Origin: Bacteroidia bacterium
Lineage (GTDB): Bacteria; Bacteroidota; Bacteroidia; Chitinophagales; UBA2359
Length of the DNA: 64,000 bases
NCBI GenBank assembly: GCA_030427245.1
Contig: JAUHXA010000006.1
Coordinates: 122,290 to 186,289, forward strand
Reading direction: 5' to 3'
Positions within the stretch are counted from its first letter, which is position 1, and every line of letters begins with the position of its first letter. Below, in pieces: positions 45,091 through 53,212 of this stretch. The notes under the pieces were generated by a model, which had not been told where the DNA came from, searched no databases, and saw nothing but the letters and a program-made list of their open reading frames with translations. The position numbers and the translations under genes were made by a program.

Positions 45091-46677
45091 ATGGTTGAAG
45101 TAAGACCTGAAGAAATATCTGCTATTTTACGACAAGAGTTATCCAATTTCAGATCTCAAACTGACCTCGAAGAAGTAGGTTCGGTGTTGCAGGTAGGGGA
45201 TGGAATCGCACGTATCTATGGTTTGACTAAAGTTCGCGCGGGTGAATTGGTAGAATTTGATACTGGTACAAAAGCAGTAGTGTTAAACCTCGAAGAAGAC
45301 AATGTTGGGGTCGTATTAATGGGATCATCGGAAGGTATCCGAGAAGGTTCTATTGCTCGCCGAACAGGACAAATCGCTTCTATTGATGTAGGCGAGGGAA
45401 TGTTGGGACGAGTAATTGACCCATTGGGTGAACCGATTGACGGTAAAGGTCCTATCACGGGCAAACGTTACTCCATGCCGTTGGAACGTAAAGCTCCTGG
45501 GGTTATCTTTCGTGAGCCTGTAACCGAGCCTTTACAAACAGGTATCAAAGCGATTGATGCGATGATTCCAATTGGTAGAGGACAGCGTGAGTTGATCATT
45601 GGTGACCGTCAAACTGGTAAAACAGCAATTGCGATTGACACCATTATCAACCAAAAAGAATTTTATGAAAAAGGCGAGCCTGTTTATTGCATTTATGTGG
45701 CAACAGGTCAAAAGGCTTCAACAGTAGCTTTGATTGCTCGTACTTTGGAGGAAAATGGTGCAATGCCTTATACAGTGATTGTGAACGCTTCTGCTTCTGA
45801 TCCTGCTCCTCTTCAATTCTTTGCTCCCTTATCTGGTTGTGCTATCGGAGAATTTTTCCGTGATACAGGTCGTCCAGCGTTGATTGTTTACGATGATTTG
45901 TCTAAACAAGCAGTATCTTATCGTGAGGTATCTTTGTTGCTTCGTCGTCCTCCAGGTCGTGAAGCTTATCCTGGTGATGTATTCTACTTGCACTCTCGTT
46001 TGTTGGAAAGAGCAGCGAAAGTCGTAAACAGTGATGTCATTGCCAAAGAGATGAACGATTTACCTGAGAGCTTAAAAGACATCGTAAAAGGTGGCGGTTC
46101 TTTGACTGCATTGCCGATTATCGAAACACAAGCGGGTGATGTTTCTGCTTATATTCCAACCAACGTAATTTCGATTACTGATGGTCAGATTTTCTTGACA
46201 ACGGACTTGTTCAACTCTGGTATTCGTCCTGCAATTGATGTAGGTATTTCTGTATCTCGTGTTGGGGGTAATGCTCAGATCAAAACGATGAAGAAGGTAT
46301 CAGGTACGTTGAAACTGGATCAAGCACAATATAGAGAGTTGGAAGCTTTCTCTAAATTTGGTTCGGATTTGGATGCTGCAACAAAAGCTGTATTGGACAA
46401 AGGTGCAAGAAACGTAGAATTGTTGAAGCAGCCTCAATACTCTCCTCTATCTGTTGCCAAGCAAATTGCAACGGTTTATGCAGGTACAAAAAACTTGTTG
46501 AGAACTGTTCCTGTTGATAAAGTGCGAGAGTTTGAGACAGACTACTTATTGAGCCTCGAAAAACGTTTTCCTGATGTTTTGAAGAAATTGGCTGAGAAGA
46601 AAGGGAAAATGACACCTGAGCTTGAAAAAGTATTGAGAGAAGTTGCAGCAGAAGCAGCAGCAAGATATTCTAAATAA
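45091..46677 (+). CDS. atpA: ATP synthase F1 subunit alpha
   Basis: 528 residues. Walker A is [11 protein letters not shown] near 172; the arginine finger region is [13 protein letters not shown] near 385. Alpha does not hydrolyse but completes the beta sites. Beta (atpD) and epsilon (atpC) are not in the window, a common split in Bacteroidota. Confidence 0.98.
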   Translation: MVEVRPEEISAILRQELSNFRSQTDLEEVGSVLQVGDGIARIYGLTKVRAGELVEFDTGTKAVVLNLEEDNVGVVLMGSSEGIREGSIARRTGQIASIDVGEGMLGRVIDPLGEPIDGKGPITGKRYSMPLERKAPGVIFREPVTEPLQTGIKAIDAMIPIGRGQRELIIGDRQTGKTAIAIDTIINQKEFYEKGEPVYCIYVATGQKASTVALIARTLEENGAMPYTVIVNASASDPAPLQFFAPLSGCAIGEFFRDTGRPALIVYDDLSKQAVSYREVSLLLRRPPGREAYPGDVFYLHSRLLERAAKVVNSDVIAKEMNDLPESLKDIVKGGGSLTALPIIETQAGDVSAYIPTNVISITDGQIFLTTDLFNSGIRPAIDVGISVSRVGGNAQIKTMKKVSGTLKLDQAQYRELEAFSKFGSDLDAATKAVLDKGARNVELLKQPQYSPLSVAKQIATVYAGTKNLLRTVPVDKVREFETDYLLSLEKRFPDVLKKLAEKKGKMTPELEKVLREVAAEAAARYSK

Positions 46678-46737
46678 AATTTTAGTTTTTAGGTATCGGA
46701 TAACTATTAAGGTATCCGATACCTTAATTTCCAAGAT

Positions 46738-47643
46738 ATGTCAGGACAATTAAAAGAGATAAAAACGAGGATTAAGTCTGTTGAATCAACTCAGCAGATT
46801 ACGAAAGCGATGAAATTGGTTTCGGCTTCAAAGTTGCGAAGAGCTCAAGATCGCATCATCAAAATGCGTCCTTATGCACTCAAACTGAACGAGATATTGG
46901 CAAATATTGCAGAAGCTGCAGAAGGGGATGTAAGTATTGAATATGCGGTTCAACGTCCTGCCGAAAAAATATTGGTTGTTATATTGACTTCAGATAGAGG
47001 TCTTTGTGGTGGTTTCAACAACAATGCGGGTAAGTTGGTTACTCAGATGTTGGAAGAAAAGTACAGCAAGCAATATGCCGCAGGAAATGTAAGCGTGATG
47101 TATATTGGTAAGAAAGGGTACGAGATTTTTAAGAAAAATAAGGAAATCAATCACGTTAGAGATTATGTAAATGCTTTTGGTGACTTGAGTTTTGACAATG
47201 TATCTGCAATTGCAGAACATGTCATGAATGCTTTTGTCAAAAAAGAGTATGATAGAGTAGAGGTTGTTTATCACCGCTTCAAAAATCAAATCATACAAAT
47301 TCCAGCAGTAGAACAGTTTTTGCCTATTCAAAAATTGGAAGCTGAAGGAGTAGACCAAAAAGACGAGAATAAAGTAAAAGCTGATTTTGAATTTGAACCA
47401 AATAAAGAAGAGTTGATTGCAGAATTGGCTCCCAAGATTTTGAAAACTCAATTCTACCGCTACTTGTTGGAAAACAACGCTAGTGAGCACGGTGCTCGAA
47501 TGACTGCAATGGACAATGCAACTGAGAATGCCGAAGAGTTAATTAAGGATTTGAAAATTAAATTTAACAGAGCAAGACAAGCGGCAATTACCACACAGAT
47601 TGTGGAAATTGTGAGTGGTGCAGCAGCTCTACAGGGAGATTAA
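46738..47643 (+). CDS. atpG: ATP synthase F1 subunit gamma
   Basis: 301 residues. The N-terminal coiled coil KEIKTRIKSVESTQQITKAM and the C-terminal ASEHGARMTAMDNATENAEE are the family's signature helices. It forms the rotating shaft. A hairpin (47689-47722) follows. Confidence 0.97.
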   Translation: MSGQLKEIKTRIKSVESTQQITKAMKLVSASKLRRAQDRIIKMRPYALKLNEILANIAEAAEGDVSIEYAVQRPAEKILVVILTSDRGLCGGFNNNAGKLVTQMLEEKYSKQYAAGNVSVMYIGKKGYEIFKKNKEINHVRDYVNAFGDLSFDNVSAIAEHVMNAFVKKEYDRVEVVYHRFKNQIIQIPAVEQFLPIQKLEAEGVDQKDENKVKADFEFEPNKEELIAELAPKILKTQFYRYLLENNASEHGARMTAMDNATENAEELIKDLKIKFNRARQAAITTQIVEIVSGAAALQGD

Positions 47644-47688
47644 ATCAAATCTACTCCGTTTCGTTCTGCTAATAATAAAAAATTGTAC

Positions 47689-47722
47689 AAAGCCTTCAAG
47701 CATCAAAATGCTTGAAGGCTTT
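47689..47722 (+). terminator. Hairpin after atpG
   Basis: AAAGCCTTCAAGCAT pairs perfectly with ATGCTTGAAGGCTTT around a four-base loop CAAA. It is followed by GCTCGTTT, so it lacks a strong U-run but is placed as an operon end. The 565-base stretch 47644-48208 otherwise holds a promoter (48066-48073) and a structured leader. Confidence 0.75.
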
Positions 47723-48065
47723 GCTCGTTTATAGTGAATAATAAAAATATTTATTTTGCCGAACCTTAATTTAGTTTAATGAAAATTAGGATGTATAAGC
47801 TAATTTTAGGGAAAATGATTTTTGTTTTAAAAATACATTATTTACTATATAGAAAAAGAATTTTGCTCCCTTTCAATAGAATGTCTTTTTTGACTTTTGT
47901 ACGACATTTTCACATAAAACATTGTTAAGCAAATGTTAAATTGAAACTTCCATTAAACTTTTTCCGTTTCAGAGATTTTGCCTGCTATCTAATATTAAAA
48001 AAGTGTAATGCTTAGTGGTTAATTGAAAAAATAAGGGAAAAGTTTTTTTATATCAATTTTCGTAT

Positions 48066-48073
48066 TACCTTTG
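48066..48073 (+). promoter_or_regulatory. -7 box (TACCTTTG) and long leader of the transglycosylase gene
   Basis: TACCTTTGCACC gives a leader of about 130 bases before the ATG at 48209. In it AACACGTT (near 48125) pairs with AACGTG (near 48180), enclosing CTACTTC/GAGTAG, so the leader is structured; I cannot name a riboswitch class. Confidence 0.5.
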
Positions 48074-48208
48074 CACCCTCTTAGGAAATATGTCCCATAC
48101 TATTAAATATGGACATTGTAGAAAAACACGTTGTTACCTACTTCTGCTAGTTTTTTGAAGAGTAGAAAAAGTAATTAAAACGTGTATTTGTTTACTAAAT
48201 TTTGTTCT

Positions 48209-48850
48209 ATGAAAAAGAAGTTTATCGCTGCCGTTATATCGGTGATTTTTCCGTTATCGGCTGGCACTGTATCTTTGGATGCAGACGTTGCTACACTCAC
48301 AACAATGGAAGCTGAAAATCCTACACACAATATTGCAGACCTTTATTTGATAGAAGAAGCAAAAGAACATACAGACGATCACGGAGATTTTGAAAGAAAG
48401 GTGCGAATCATGGCACGCAGTCTGAATGTTCCGCCAGAATGGGTGATGGCAGTGATTCATTCAGAATCACGATTCAACCCGCAAGTTAAAAATATGAAAG
48501 GTTCTGGGGCAAAAGGTTTGATTCAATGGATGCCACATGTATATAAGGCAATGGGAGTAAAAAAACTGCCTTCCTCTGCCAATGAACAATTGGACTTGGT
48601 AGAACAATACTTGTGTGAACGTCAAGCAGAAGTAGGGCCTTTTAAAAGCTTGACAGACGTTCGATTGGCGATTTTGTATCCTGTAGCAGTTGGAAAATCC
48701 CAAAATTATGCGCTGTATAGCAAACCATCATTGGCGTATAAACAAAATAGTGGTTTGGATATCAACAAGGATGGCAAAGTAACGGTGAAAGACATTGCCC
48801 GAAAGATGAAAAGGGAATATCGAGAAGCTTTTGATATTCACCTGAACTAA
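48209..48850 (+). CDS. Lytic-transglycosylase-like (SLT) protein with dockerin-like Ca motif
   Basis: 213 residues from the ATG at 48209. Residues 1-22 are a signal. The SLT core is near residues 85-150: VPPEWVMAVIHSESRFNP with the catalytic Glu, then GAKGLIQWMP. The family normally cleaves murein glycan with a 1,6-anhydro product. Residues 185-205 (GLDINKDGKVTVKDI) match an EF-hand/dockerin-like Ca loop, unusual for such enzymes. The leader upstream may tune it. Confidence 0.75.
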   Translation: MKKKFIAAVISVIFPLSAGTVSLDADVATLTTMEAENPTHNIADLYLIEEAKEHTDDHGDFERKVRIMARSLNVPPEWVMAVIHSESRFNPQVKNMKGSGAKGLIQWMPHVYKAMGVKKLPSSANEQLDLVEQYLCERQAEVGPFKSLTDVRLAILYPVAVGKSQNYALYSKPSLAYKQNSGLDINKDGKVTVKDIARKMKREYREAFDIHLN

Positions 48851-48880
48851 AACAGCTTATCCAATTTAATTATTTGAGTG

Positions 48881-48918
48881 AAAGCCGAATGCAAGGAATT
48901 GTATTCGGCTTTTTTTTC
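48881..48918 (+). terminator. Terminator after the transglycosylase gene
   Basis: AAAGCCGAAT pairs with ATTCGGCTTT, followed by a run of T. The next promoter box is at 48926. Confidence 0.9.
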
Positions 48919-48925
48919 TTTTACC

Positions 48926-48933
48926 TACCTTTG
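48926..48933 (+). promoter_or_regulatory. -7 box (TACCTTTG) for the small lipoprotein gene
   Basis: TACCTTTGCATC immediately behind the terminator, 21 bases before the ATG at 48955. Confidence 0.6.
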
Positions 48934-48954
48934 CATCTTCAAAAGAATATTTCC

Positions 48955-49506
48955 ATGAATAAAAAATACACACTGCTTTCGATATTTCCTCTAATCTGCT
49001 TTCTATTTACGGCTTGCAGCTACTCAGGTGAATTGAAGGAAGTACAAGCAACAACCAACGATGGGAAAGTCGAATATGCGATTTCTTTTCCCGATTATAT
49101 GAAATTGGAGACCGAAAAAAAATTGGGTGAAAATGCGAGTTTGCAGTATGCGAGTTTCTACCGAAATATTTATGCCTTGGTTATTGACCAACCCCAATCA
49201 ACTGCAAAAGTAGGTTTGGAGGAATATTATCGTCAAGAGTTGGCGAAGTTGGAAGGAGTATTGAACAATCCTCTGAGATTGGATAGTTCTCAGGCGACTG
49301 TTGCAGGAAATCCCGCTTACCACATTCAGGTAGTGGGAAAAGTAGGAGAGGGGGAAGTCGAAAAAAGAATTTTGTACAGGCTGGTATTTTTTGAAGCTAA
49401 ACAACACCTTTTTCAGTTGGTGTTGTGGGGCTGGGACGAAAGGCGTGATGATTTTCTTGAAGATTTTGACAAGATTGTAGAAAGTTTTCAAATTGAAAAT
49501 AGATAA
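48955..49506 (+). CDS. Small exported lipoprotein, function unknown
   Basis: 183 residues with a lipobox (LICFLFTAC). The mature protein is beta-rich: QATTNDGKVEYAISFPDYMK, IYALVIDQPQSTAKVGLEEY, GEVEKRILYRLVFFEAKQHL. It ends in FDKIVESFQIENR, resembling the PsbP/DUF1795-like pattern of predicted lipoproteins, but I cannot assign a family with confidence. Its own promoter follows a terminator, so it is a single-gene unit. Confidence 0.7.
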   Translation: MNKKYTLLSIFPLICFLFTACSYSGELKEVQATTNDGKVEYAISFPDYMKLETEKKLGENASLQYASFYRNIYALVIDQPQSTAKVGLEEYYRQELAKLEGVLNNPLRLDSSQATVAGNPAYHIQVVGKVGEGEVEKRILYRLVFFEAKQHLFQLVLWGWDERRDDFLEDFDKIVESFQIENR

Positions 49507-49515
49507 GTAAAAAAG

Positions 49516-49597
49516 AAAAAATAACTCATCGACCAATATTCCCCTTTTGAAAGGGGATGGGGTATGTTAGCAAAAGAAAACGAGGAGTTATTTTTTT
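49516..49597. terminator. Inverted repeat between convergent genes
   Basis: AAAAAATAACTCATCG (49516-49531) mirrors CGAGGAGTTATTTTTTT (49581-49597). Inside sits CCCCTTTTGAAAGGGG (49541-49556). A shorter relative of the right arm (AGAAAACGAGGAGTCATTTT) occurs near 57362, beside the methyltransferase stop. It probably terminates transcription from both sides. Confidence 0.65.
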
Positions 49598-49621
49598 ACC
49601 CTTACTAAGGGAAATTTTCTG

Positions 49622-52600
49622 TTATACAGTTTTTTCACCTTTCTTTTGTACATTGGTTTTCGCACCAATTTCCTCCAACTTGTAGTTTTTCGCTTCAAAA
49701 TCACTGACATTGATAAGTTGAATCCCTAAAACAGAATCTGCTAAACCTCGTTCGCTTTGTTTCAAAAAACTCGACATAAGTTGAATAATTGCTATGGGAA
49801 CCAACACAAACAGCAACCCATAGCCACCCAAATAAACAAGACCAGCAATAGCAGCTACCAACCCAATCACCACATTTCGGCGGACAATCATTTTCCATGC
49901 TTTTGCGGGTTGATTGGTTTTGACATCTATTATCATTAAGTGTTTAGGAGAAACGTCCGTGTTCGTTTCTTGATTCCATATATCCATTGTTGTCCAAACT
50001 ACCCAAACGATAAAAGCGGCAATTCCTGCAATCGATTTCCAAGATATACCTATGAAAATCAACAGTAAACAAAAAATCGGAACAATGACCAAACAGAGAA
50101 CAAGCATGGCTATTTCGCCAGAATAAACAGCTTTGCGTTTTTTGATATTATCTGCGTTGGGGTAAATGTAAATATACTTTTCGGATACAGGAGGTTGTTC
50201 TTTTCTCTTTGACTTTTTTTGGGTAGGTATAACCCCTTCTTTAAGATCGCTTACATTAATAACTTGCGTTCTTAATAAGAAGTCACCCAATCTGCGCCCC
50301 CTATGATTAGAAGCAAAGACAAAGTTCACCACAAAAATTCCAACAATCAGTACTAAAATATGCCTTCCTTCTAAATCCAGCCAAGAACTGAGTGGATAAA
50401 GAGCAAAGAAAGGAATAAAGTCAATTATACGTCTGCCAATTCTTTTCCATGATGTTGCACGATTACGGGTATTCAAATCAATGACTGTCAAACCAACTGA
50501 GGCTTTCTCCAAACCCATTAGCCCCCAAATCAAACAAATAATGCATATTCCTAGCCAAGACCAAATAGCCATAAAAAAATCAACGGTCTCTTTATCAAAT
50601 AAAAAATCTATTATAAGTATAGGTATGAGGAAGACACCTAATAAGACTCGTAAATCTTTAAATGCAGCAGCAAAACGATTCGAAGCATTTGCATTGGAAT
50701 AAGAGTAGGAAGAAGGTTTTTTCTCAGGATTAAGGGCAAAGTATTCTTCAAATTCTTTTTTGTCCACTACCTGTGTTCCTGCCAGATAATCTCCTATTCT
50801 TCTACCGTCTTTAGAGAAAAAGAATGCAACGTTTACAAAGAAACCACAAAAAAACAATAAGTAAATCAGCTCCAAATGTAATCCCATTTGATAGCCTACG
50901 AATAAAAACAACAAGAACACAACATCTGGACATCGCCTTAAAAAACAGGGGACTATTCCAGCAGGTTTGTTATTATGAAGGCTGATCAAACACAAACCAA
51001 TTAAATCTTTTCCAATAACCTTTCCCTCACTAAAACAATCCCAAAACAAGAACATAAAAATACCTGTAAAAAAGACATTTGATATATTTGGGAATTCTAA
51101 TACCCAAAAGCCTCCAACCAAAAAACTAAACAGACAAATTGTCACAAAATCTGCAAACATAGCAGCTAATCTTCCAAAAACCGATGGACGGGGATAAGTT
51201 ATTATTTCATTATTTGATTTTCTATCAGCAATATTTTTCTCTTCAACCTCATCCTTCTTATCAAACCACTTCTCAAATACTTTATCCAACGTCAATCCTT
51301 CTTCATTCGTCTCCAAATACCGCAAAACCACCTGCTTATAACGGCTTTTTTCAAACTCTTTCTGCTCAGCCAAGTGCTTCAAAGGCGACAATTTGTGTCG
51401 GTCGTGTTCATGCAGTTGAGCATCTTGCAAGGCGATGTGGAGTTGATAATCAAAAAACTCGGCACTGTATTCATCTTCCACCAAAGGATGCAACTTCAAC
51501 AAATGCAAAATCGCTCCTTTTACCAATCGCTTGCTGTCACCATCCAATTCCTTTGTCAATTCCTTCCGCAAATCCTCCGTCATAAAACCCTTTCGGAAGT
51601 AGGGCAAACTCACCAAAGGCAACATATTTTCTTCCTTCAATAATTCTCGTTCGTCAAACAAAGTCTGTCCCAAAAACACCGTCAAATCCCAATTCATTTC
51701 GGGGTACATCGCTGCTGCACACAAACATTCAAAACCTACATTGGTCAATATTCGCTTCAATTCTGATACCTGCTCAGGAACACTCAACTTTTCCAAATCG
51801 GTACTTATTGAAGTAGGATAAAGGCTTGCATTTGCAACAGTTGGTGTTTCTCCTTCAAAGATATTCGACAACTGATTTAGGCTTTCCATTTTTGCAGGCA
51901 AGACCATAAAACCGCTTTCTTCTTCCAAATATTCTGCTACCGATTTGGATAAAGAATTGGTAGTCAATAATATTTTTTCCTGCCAGTCGGTGAATACATC
52001 TCCTTCTATCAAAGTGGCTGAGTGTTGCCAACCTTCTGCAATCACTACCAATCGACAGTCCCCAAACCGATGCTGCAATTCCACAAGTGAAACATAGTTC
52101 TGCTCCGCATCCCAACACCATTCGGGATTACCATGAAAAAAGAACCGATGCACCATCACCTCTCTTTCCTTCAATGCTTCAAACCACATATCGAACCACT
52201 TCGTTTGTTGGTCTTTAATCGAACTTTGGTCAATCAACAAAAGATATTCGGGCAATGCGCTTGTTTGCAGATATTTGAAGTCGGTAAAACCTGCGGCTGC
52301 AATTGTAGCTTCTACCGTTTGGGGAACGTCTACTTTCTTCGTGGGAATCTGTCGGCGTTTTTGTAAGCGATTGGCGGTCTGTTTGAAGGCTTGTGAACGA
52401 GCCAAATTGAGGTCACTTTTCGGTACTTGAATGTTCCAATAGTGAGGTGGTTCGATGTTCTCCAAAGCTTCTAAGTAAAAATCTCTTCTGACTTTGAAGT
52501 GCAAGACAAATATCCACACCGAAAAAACCAAGAGCAACCAGCACACAAATTCAATAAAACCAATGCCTTCGTCTTGGCTTTTTTGAGGAGTATCTTTTTT

Positions 52601-53200
52601 TGAAGTAGTAGGAGAAGCAGGTTTTTCTTTTGAAGCAATTGGAGAAGTTGAAGTAGCATTGGGTGTTTCCTTTGAGGGATTTTGCAGATTAGGTGTATCA
52701 TTGTCATTAGAATCGTAATCGGAAATTTCTTCAACACTTCTTTTTTCTATGCGTTCTCCTTTTTGCAAATTGAAGTACACAAAACTGCCACCTATCACCA
52801 ACAGCAAAACGATTATACTGACAACAATCGTTTGAAATTTTTTGTAAAAAAAGCCCTTCAAACTCCACTCCAAATCCTCACCATATTTGTGGTACTTCTC
52901 CAATTCTTCATCTGTTTTCTGCAAAGGCGCAATTGTAGGAGGAACATTTTCTTCTAATTCTGCATATTGCAGCTTCAAGTCTGCAAAATAACGGTCAAAA
53001 GCTCGATAGAAATATTCTTGTTCTTCCTCATTGCTCGCCACCAAAGGACACATCAGCGGCTTCAATTTTTCAGGCGGACAGTCTTTCGGCAAGCGATTCA
53101 ACAAGGTTTGAATTTGCAGAAAATCGTCCACGCCTAAGGCGAAACCTTGCTGTTGGAGGTAGGTGAGGAAGTCCTCGAAAGGAAGAAGGCTTTGGGGCAT
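49622..53200 (-). CDS. CoxE/vWA-like multi-domain membrane protein with three RDD units
   Basis: 1192 residues. Residues 1-75 (LLPFEDFLTYLQQQGFALGV, FYRAFDRYF) match the N-terminal segment of CoxE-type vWA proteins. A membrane helix is near 130 and another near 220. Residues 310-480 have a degenerate vWA pattern: YLLLIDQSSIKDQQTKWFDM (DxS present, third MIDAS position changed). The final 500 residues contain three RDD-type modules, each ending like GRRIGDYLAGTQVVD, GRRLGDFLLRTQVIN and GLADSVLGIQLIN. A close paralog lies 12 bases upstream and a MoxR ATPase gene further up. Function unknown; MoxR-CoxE/vWA pairs remodel or insert metal-cofactor proteins. Confidence 0.75.
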   Translation of the reverse strand: MPQSLLPFEDFLTYLQQQGFALGVDDFLQIQTLLNRLPKDCPPEKLKPLMCPLVASNEEEQEYFYRAFDRYFADLKLQYAELEENVPPTIAPLQKTDEELEKYHKYGEDLEWSLKGFFYKKFQTIVVSIIVLLLVIGGSFVYFNLQKGERIEKRSVEEISDYDSNDNDTPNLQNPSKETPNATSTSPIASKEKPASPTTSKKDTPQKSQDEGIGFIEFVCWLLLVFSVWIFVLHFKVRRDFYLEALENIEPPHYWNIQVPKSDLNLARSQAFKQTANRLQKRRQIPTKKVDVPQTVEATIAAAGFTDFKYLQTSALPEYLLLIDQSSIKDQQTKWFDMWFEALKEREVMVHRFFFHGNPEWCWDAEQNYVSLVELQHRFGDCRLVVIAEGWQHSATLIEGDVFTDWQEKILLTTNSLSKSVAEYLEEESGFMVLPAKMESLNQLSNIFEGETPTVANASLYPTSISTDLEKLSVPEQVSELKRILTNVGFECLCAAAMYPEMNWDLTVFLGQTLFDERELLKEENMLPLVSLPYFRKGFMTEDLRKELTKELDGDSKRLVKGAILHLLKLHPLVEDEYSAEFFDYQLHIALQDAQLHEHDRHKLSPLKHLAEQKEFEKSRYKQVVLRYLETNEEGLTLDKVFEKWFDKKDEVEEKNIADRKSNNEIITYPRPSVFGRLAAMFADFVTICLFSFLVGGFWVLEFPNISNVFFTGIFMFLFWDCFSEGKVIGKDLIGLCLISLHNNKPAGIVPCFLRRCPDVVFLLFLFVGYQMGLHLELIYLLFFCGFFVNVAFFFSKDGRRIGDYLAGTQVVDKKEFEEYFALNPEKKPSSYSYSNANASNRFAAAFKDLRVLLGVFLIPILIIDFLFDKETVDFFMAIWSWLGICIICLIWGLMGLEKASVGLTVIDLNTRNRATSWKRIGRRIIDFIPFFALYPLSSWLDLEGRHILVLIVGIFVVNFVFASNHRGRRLGDFLLRTQVINVSDLKEGVIPTQKKSKRKEQPPVSEKYIYIYPNADNIKKRKAVYSGEIAMLVLCLVIVPIFCLLLIFIGISWKSIAGIAAFIVWVVWTTMDIWNQETNTDVSPKHLMIIDVKTNQPAKAWKMIVRRNVVIGLVAAIAGLVYLGGYGLLFVLVPIAIIQLMSSFLKQSERGLADSVLGIQLINVSDFEAKNYKLEEIGAKTNVQKKGEKTV

Positions 53201-53212
53201 TGGTGAATGGTT

